17,021 nt of DNA from an uncultured Mollicutes bacterium (GTDB lineage: Bacteria; Bacillota_I; Bacilli_A; RFN20; CAG-826). Positions 12,692-17,021 of this stretch are shown piece by piece (position 1 is the first letter of the stretch; every line of letters begins with the position of its first letter). The DNA lies in assembly GCA_937893635.1 (NCBI GenBank), contig CALBGF010000094.1:1-17021 (forward strand), read 5' to 3'. The notes below the pieces were generated by a model that was given only the letters and a program-made list of their open reading frames with translations, was not told the origin of the DNA and ran no database searches. The position numbers were made by a program, and so were the translations under genes.

Positions 12692-14431
12692 ATGAATCTT
12701 AAAGAATTACGATTATCAAAGGGATTAACGCAAAAAGAATGTGCAAAGTATCTTAATATTTCACTTAGAAGTTATCAAATATACGAAAATGATTTGAGTG
12801 AAAATAAAAGTACAAAGTATATGATGATTTTTAATAAACTTCAATCTTATAAAAGTGATATTTTAACAAAAACAGAACTACACTATTATACTAATGTGAT
12901 AAGTAATAATAACTTGTTATTTTTGCATGAAAAAGTAAAGACTTACAAAAAAAGAGATTGTTTTCAATCGTTAGAAAGATTTATAAAAGAAAGCAATTGC
13001 GGCAAAATTTGCGCTATTTATGGATTACGTAGGACGGGTAAAACTACACTAATATTTCAAATGCTTGGCGAACTACCTATTGATAAAACTGCTTATATTA
13101 AAGTTCAAGTTACTGATTCAATGGCTAATTTAACTAAAGATCTTTATACATTGCATAATGTGGGTTACAAGTATGTTTTTATTGATGAAATAACATTACT
13201 AAGCGATTTTATAAATACCGCAGCGGTATTATCCGATGTTTTTTCCATGATGGATATGAAAATTATTGTTTCTGGCACAGATTCTTTAGGATTTATGATG
13301 GCAAGTCGCGATGAATTATATGATCGTTGTATAATGGTTCATACATCATTTATTCCTTTTAGAGAGTATTACAAATTATTAAATATTCATTCTATTGATA
13401 AGTATATTGAATATGGTGGAACTTTAAAAATGGAAAATATGAGTTTTGATGATAATGATATTAATAATGATGAAGTATCATTTAGAGATGATGAAAGCAC
13501 AAGAAAATATATTGATACCGCAATTAGTAGAAATATTCAAAACACTCTAAGAAATGATCACTATGGTGAATATTTTAATCAGCTAAAAGGACTTTATAAT
13601 AATGGTGAACTTACTAATGTTATTAATCGAGTAGTGGAAAATATAAACCATGATTTTTTATTAAAAGTAATTGAAGATAAATTTAAATCACATGATTTTG
13701 GTTCAGCAAAAGATTTATTATTACATGGAGCCCCATCATTAAGAGCCTTTGTATTAAATGATGTTGATAAAGATGCTATTTTACAAAAATTAAAAGAATT
13801 AATTGAAATAAAAGAAAAAGAAGAGTTAAAAGTAAATATAACGCAAGACATTATTGAAAAAGTAAAACAATACTTAATAATGCTAGAATTAATTGTTAAT
13901 TGCCCAACACGTTATGAAAGTGGTAGTTACGAAAACCATTATTTATTTACTCAACCAGGTATGCGATATGCAATAGCTAAAGCATTAGTTTATTCTTTAT
14001 TGCAAGATGCCTATTTCAATACCATATCTGAAGTAGATAAAAATTATGTTATTAATAAAATATTAGAAGATGTGAAAGGAAAAATGTTGGAAGAAATAGT
14101 TTTATTAGAAACATTCAAGGTAATTCCTTCATCATTAGAAGTATTTAAGTTTAAATTTAATAGTGGCGGAGAATTTGATATGGTTATTTATAATAAAATT
14201 AAAAATACTTGCCAATTATATGAAGTAAAACATAGCGATAAAATAAATGATAAACAAACACGTTTTCTTTTAGATGAAGATAAATGCAATTTGATTGAAA
14301 ATAAATATGGAAAAATAACTAAGAAATATGTTTTATATCGTGGAAAATCAAAACAAGTCAGTGACGTTAATTACGAAAATGTTGAAGAATTTTTAATTAA
14401 TATTAAGAAATTATTCTTGCTAAAATCATAA
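12692..14431 (+). CDS. XRE-HTH / AAA ATPase / DUF4143-type nuclease-like fusion protein
   Basis: This protein has 579 residues from ATG 12692; GTG 12683 would add three residues. Residues 1-53 are an XRE-type helix-turn-helix (LKELRLSKGLTQKECAKYLN, then SLRSYQIYEND). Residues 92-230 are a P-loop ATPase. Walker A is GLRRTGKTT (111-119, Lys117), Walker B is YVFIDE (161-166, Asp165-Glu166), and IIVSGTDS (191-198) is in the sensor-1 position. Residues 395-579 fit a DUF4143/PD-(D/E)XK-like domain with Glu467, GEFDMVIY (493-500, Asp496) and YEVKHS (510-515, Glu511, Lys513). AAA_14-DUF4143 proteins are widespread in Bacteria and Archaea with poorly known roles. The added HTH suggests DNA binding or self-regulation, possibly at the phased repeats upstream. 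It is monocistronic, with a GGTGAT (12682-12687) rather than a normal ribosome site. Confidence 0.85.
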   Translation: MNLKELRLSKGLTQKECAKYLNISLRSYQIYENDLSENKSTKYMMIFNKLQSYKSDILTKTELHYYTNVISNNNLLFLHEKVKTYKKRDCFQSLERFIKESNCGKICAIYGLRRTGKTTLIFQMLGELPIDKTAYIKVQVTDSMANLTKDLYTLHNVGYKYVFIDEITLLSDFINTAAVLSDVFSMMDMKIIVSGTDSLGFMMASRDELYDRCIMVHTSFIPFREYYKLLNIHSIDKYIEYGGTLKMENMSFDDNDINNDEVSFRDDESTRKYIDTAISRNIQNTLRNDHYGEYFNQLKGLYNNGELTNVINRVVENINHDFLLKVIEDKFKSHDFGSAKDLLLHGAPSLRAFVLNDVDKDAILQKLKELIEIKEKEELKVNITQDIIEKVKQYLIMLELIVNCPTRYESGSYENHYLFTQPGMRYAIAKALVYSLLQDAYFNTISEVDKNYVINKILEDVKGKMLEEIVLLETFKVIPSSLEVFKFKFNSGGEFDMVIYNKIKNTCQLYEVKHSDKINDKQTRFLLDEDKCNLIENKYGKITKKYVLYRGKSKQVSDVNYENVEEFLINIKKLFLLKS

Positions 14432-14492
14432 TTGCTTTTTTTGATTTCTATTTTAAGGCTGTTAAAATTAAACGATGTACTTATTAAAAAAA

Positions 14493-14506
14493 TTAGTTAC
14501 AACTAA
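14493..14506 (+). promoter_or_regulatory. Palindromic operator TTAGTT-AC-AACTAA
   Basis: This is the second copy of the 6-2-6 palindrome seen at 8414-8427, differing only in the two central bases. It lies 7 bases upstream of the -35 at 14514. Confidence 0.6.
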
Positions 14507-14513
14507 CTTGTAA

Positions 14514-14542
14514 TTGAGATATTTGTTTTCCAATGATAGAAT
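14514..14542 (+). promoter_or_regulatory. Sigma-A-type promoter of the ATC hydrolase/DUF1848/SirTM operon
   Basis: TTGAGA (14514-14519), 17 bases and TAGAAT (14537-14542) form the promoter. It has the same -35 and the same spacing as the promoter at 8428. The leader is about 16 bases and includes AAGGAG at 14550-14555. Confidence 0.7.
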
Positions 14543-14564
14543 AAGTTATAAGGAGTTACTTATT

Positions 14565-15266
14565 ATGGATAACAAAGAACTAATTTATGATAAAAATTGT
14601 CATGTTTTATATAGCAAAGCATGTGAAAAAGAAATAAAAAGCAAATTAGCATTACATTATAATTTAAAAGATCAAGAAGAAATGTGGAATAAATTTCAAC
14701 TAAAATATATTGAATTTTTAAGCGATTGGCGTACTGATTTAGGTGGAAAGAAAAACTTTCATAATGGTGCAGGTGGAACATATGATTCTATTGCTATTAT
14801 GACTTATTATGTTGTTTGTAAAGATGTTACTTCTTTAGAAGAATTACAAGAAATTGAATGTAACATAATTTTACCAGCATTTAAGAAATTAGGATTTGTT
14901 AATTGCAACCGTCCGATATTTAAAAAACTAATGTATCGAGCTTTTATGTCTGCAAAGAAAAAATGTGATAAATGGCATGATTATAAAATGAATGTTCATG
15001 AATTTAAAAAAGATGAACCAATCTTTTATGAATTTACTGCTTGCCCTGTCGCAGAATTTGCAAGAAAACATAACTTAGTTCATGTTATGCCTGCTTTATG
15101 TAATCCAGATTATATGGCTATGGAATTAATTCATGCTAAATTAGTAAGAACTAAAAACTGTGCAACTGATGATGTATGTGATTATCGAATTGTTGGTAAT
15201 GAAGATAACTATTTAAAAGAACACCCACAATATACTGATGAGATGGGATTTATAAGAAACAAATAA
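14565..15266 (+). CDS. L-2-amino-thiazoline-4-carboxylic acid hydrolase family protein
   Basis: This protein has 233 residues from ATG 14565, placed 9 bases after AAGGAG. The in-frame TTG at 14514 is the promoter -35 and not a start. The C-terminal part is diagnostic of the ATC hydrolase family: FTACPVAEFARKHNLVHVMP, ALCNPDYMAMELIHAKLVRT, then CATDDVCDYRIVG and HPQYTDEMGFIRN. Its conserved Cys and Asp residues are here. The founding enzymes open the thiazoline ring of ATC on the route to cysteine, but most family members are uncharacterised. The N-terminal half is helical, with LSDWRTDLGGKKNFHNGAGG (54-73) as a likely active-site loop. Its operon partners are a DUF1848 protein and SirTM, suggesting a role in sulfur or thiol chemistry or stress, rather than bulk cysteine synthesis (inference). 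Confidence 0.85.
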   Translation: MDNKELIYDKNCHVLYSKACEKEIKSKLALHYNLKDQEEMWNKFQLKYIEFLSDWRTDLGGKKNFHNGAGGTYDSIAIMTYYVVCKDVTSLEELQEIECNIILPAFKKLGFVNCNRPIFKKLMYRAFMSAKKKCDKWHDYKMNVHEFKKDEPIFYEFTACPVAEFARKHNLVHVMPALCNPDYMAMELIHAKLVRTKNCATDDVCDYRIVGNEDNYLKEHPQYTDEMGFIRNK

Positions 15267-15344
15267 TATGATTTTTTAACTAATTCTTACTTTAACTATT
15301 TATAATATGAAAATATAATAATTAGAGATTGGAGAAAAAGAAGT

Positions 15345-16274
15345 ATGATTATTAATACTGGTCAAAGGACAGATATTCCAGCTTTTTATTCAAAATGGTT
15401 TATGAATAGAATAAAAGAAGGATATGTTTATGTAAGAAATCCCTACTATCCAAATTTAGTGACGAAGTTTATTTTAGATCCAAAGGTTGTGGATATAATT
15501 GGATTTTGTACCAAAAATCCTTCCCCAATGTTTCCTTACTTAGATGAATTAAGTAAATTTCGCCAGTTTTGGTATATTACCATAACAGGATTAGGAAAAG
15601 ATTTTGAGCCGAATGTCCCACATGTTGATAAAGTTATTGAAGATTTTAAATATTTATCAAGTAAAATCGGAAAATCATCCGTTGCTTGGCGTTATACTCC
15701 CATTATAATTAACGATAAATATCCTTTAGAAAGACATATTCGTGCATTTGAATATATCGCCGCAAAACTAGAAGGTTATACTGAACTAGCGGTATTTGGT
15801 TTTATTGATTTATATGACAAATTAAAGAAAAATCAACCAGATATTAAAGATGCAAGTGAAGAAGAAAAAATTACTTTAGCAAAAGAATTTCTACGTATTA
15901 CTAATAATCATCATTTAAAATTAAGATTATGTTCAAAAGAAAAATGGTTAAAAGAATATGGTGTGGATGTTGATGGATGTATGCGTTTAGAAGATTATGA
16001 AAATGCTGGTAATTTCATCTTAAAACCAACTAGTAAAATGCAAGCAAGAAAAGGATATTGTGCCTGCTTTTTATCTAATGATATTGGCGCTTACAATTCT
16101 TGTATGCATTTATGTAAATATTGCTATGCGAATGGAAATGTTAATCAAGTTATAAATAATTATCGTAATCATGATGATAATTCTCCGCTACTTATTGGGA
16201 ACTTAAAAGACACCGATATTATAAAAGAAGCAAAACAAGAATCATGGATTGAAAGGAGAGAAAAGCTATTCTAA
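15345..16274 (+). CDS. DUF1848 family protein with C-terminal Cys cluster (Fe-S, radical-SAM-like)
   Basis: This 309-residue protein starts MIINTGQRTDIPAFYSKWFM and has the DUF1848 features: GYVYVRNPYYP (25-35), YITITGLGKDFEPNVP (76-91), WRYTPIII (114-121) and a conserved C-terminal cluster. The cluster runs YCACFLSNDIGAYNSCMHLC, then KYCYANGN. It holds a CxC and a CxxxCxxC pattern that could bind an iron-sulfur cluster, resembling radical SAM proteins. The reaction is unknown. GGAG (15331-15334) lies 10 bases upstream. Its TAA is followed immediately, in the same frame, by the ATG of SirTM, so translation of the two is probably coupled. A weak -10 (TATAAT, 15301-15306) in the 78-base gap might give some independent expression. 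Confidence 0.85.
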   Translation: MIINTGQRTDIPAFYSKWFMNRIKEGYVYVRNPYYPNLVTKFILDPKVVDIIGFCTKNPSPMFPYLDELSKFRQFWYITITGLGKDFEPNVPHVDKVIEDFKYLSSKIGKSSVAWRYTPIIINDKYPLERHIRAFEYIAAKLEGYTELAVFGFIDLYDKLKKNQPDIKDASEEEKITLAKEFLRITNNHHLKLRLCSKEKWLKEYGVDVDGCMRLEDYENAGNFILKPTSKMQARKGYCACFLSNDIGAYNSCMHLCKYCYANGNVNQVINNYRNHDDNSPLLIGNLKDTDIIKEAKQESWIERREKLF

Positions 16275-17021
16275 ATGAGTGAGATTTTAAGAAAATTAGT
16301 CAATGAGGCTGACGCAATTGTTATTGGTGCTGGCGCAGGCTTAAGTGCTGCGGCAGGATTTGAATATGGTGGAAAAACATTTTTAGATAATTTTGCTTAT
16401 ATGCATGATAAATATGGCTATAGTGATATGTATAGTGCGGGTTTTCATTATTTTAATAGTCTTGAAGAAAAATGGGCATATTGTTCAAAGATGATTTATT
16501 TAAATCGCTATAAGTTTGAAGCACGTGATTTATATAAAAGATTATATGATCTAGTAAAAGATAAAAATTATTTTGTTATAACCACAAATGTTGATCATCA
16601 GTTTCAACTCGCTGGTTTTTCAAAATCAAGATTATTTTATATGCAAGGTGATTATGGTTTATTTCAATGTAGTGTTCCTTGTCATAATAAAACATATGAT
16701 AATGAAAAAGAAATCCTAGAAATGATTAAAAATATTAAAGATAATAAAATACCCACTAATCTTATTCCAAAGTGTCCAAAATGTGGAAGACCAATGACTA
16801 CTAATTTAAGATGTGATGATACATTTGTAGAAGATGAGGGATGGCATTTAGCTAAAAAAAGATTTGCTGCTTTTATTAAAGAAAATAAGAATAAAAAGGT
16901 TTTATATTTAGAGCTTGGCGTAGGCTATTCAACACCAATTTGGATTAAATATCCATTTATTCAAAATACTTATCAAAATCCGAAAGCTACATACGTTTGT
17001 GTTGACAAAGGATTTATTTAT
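16275..17021 (+). CDS. Class M sirtuin (SirTM), protein ADP-ribosyltransferase, 3' end cut by window
   Basis: 249 residues are visible, of a family that usually runs to nearly 300, and the frame is open at the window end. The NAD-binding motif is GAGAGLSAAAGF (18-29), followed by SDMYSAGF, EEKWAYCS, YFVITTNVDHQFQLAGF (99-115) and RLFYMQGDYGLFQCS (119-133). A zinc motif is made by CSVPC (132-136) and CPKC (167-170). NLRCDDTFVEDEGW (177-190) and LELGVGYSTPIWIKYPF (212-228) complete the SirTM pattern. Canonical sirtuins have a catalytic His where this protein has Gln124. Asn105, Asp107, Gln124 and Arg179 fit the residues described for SirTM ADP-ribosylation. AAGGAG (16253-16258) lies inside the DUF1848 gene, 16 bases away, so reinitiation after the TAA is likely. 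A macrodomain gene commonly accompanies SirTM and may follow outside the window. Confidence 0.9.
   Translation, partial: MSEILRKLVNEADAIVIGAGAGLSAAAGFEYGGKTFLDNFAYMHDKYGYSDMYSAGFHYFNSLEEKWAYCSKMIYLNRYKFEARDLYKRLYDLVKDKNYFVITTNVDHQFQLAGFSKSRLFYMQGDYGLFQCSVPCHNKTYDNEKEILEMIKNIKDNKIPTNLIPKCPKCGRPMTTNLRCDDTFVEDEGWHLAKKRFAAFIKENKNKKVLYLELGVGYSTPIWIKYPFIQNTYQNPKATYVCVDKGFIY

Noticed and set aside
16275..17021. Ordinary Sir2 deacetylase
   Set aside because: The catalytic His position is Gln124 and the TTNVDHQFQ and MQGDYG motifs are those of the SirTM class rather than of canonical deacetylases.

Overview
This is an AT-rich window from a low-GC Bacillota-type genome. The organism is most likely an uncultured, host- or gut-associated member of the Bacilli/Erysipelotrichia/Mollicutes-related lineages. 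The reasons are strong purine-rich Shine-Dalgarno sites, many lipoproteins with Gram-positive style lipoboxes, U-tailed intrinsic terminators, and accessory modules typical of gut Firmicutes (InlB B-repeat, DUF6273, HTH-type repeats with His/Cys, DUF1848, ATC hydrolase). The genetic code looks standard: full-length genes use TGG for Trp, and at least two genes end in TGA. Taxonomy below this level cannot be read from the sequence.

Layout. 1-267: C-terminal end of a membrane protein and its terminator. 313-4025: a three-gene signalling operon. It encodes a 7TM-type sensor whose kinase core has degenerated, a histidine kinase with an intact H-box and ATP-binding boxes, and a NarL/LuxR-type response regulator. 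4057-8399: a second unit headed by a degenerate stand-alone receiver domain, followed by three lipoproteins. The second lipoprotein carries domains 2 and 3 of elongation factor Tu without the GTPase domain, which is the most unusual protein in the window. The third carries an InlB repeat and a DUF6273 domain. A terminator hairpin sits between the second and third. 8414-9115: a small membrane protein gene interrupted by one in-frame TGA. 9168-12020: four genes of mostly unknown role (an acidic soluble protein, two two-TM proteins with PH-like and DUF3592-like C-terminal domains, and a Sel1-repeat protein), closed by a terminator. 12130-12499, minus strand: an orphan RelB/DinJ-type antitoxin. 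12567-14431: an XRE-HTH/AAA ATPase/DUF4143-type nuclease-like fusion, preceded by 10-bp phased A-tract repeats and a promoter that leaves almost no leader. 14493-17021: an operon of an ATC-hydrolase-like enzyme, a DUF1848 Fe-S protein and a class M sirtuin (SirTM), cut by the window end.

How the parts may work together. The two-component operon and the receiver-headed lipoprotein operon lie side by side. An 18-base inverted repeat sits near the putative -35 of the lipoprotein operon, so the NarL-type regulator is a plausible controller of the surface lipoproteins (inference). Separately, two distant transcription units (8480 and 14565) share the same palindrome, TTAGTT-N2-AACTAA, placed just upstream of near-identical promoters (TTGAGA-17-TAAAAT and TTGAGA-17-TAGAAT). 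This suggests that one dimeric regulator controls the interrupted membrane protein and the SirTM operon.
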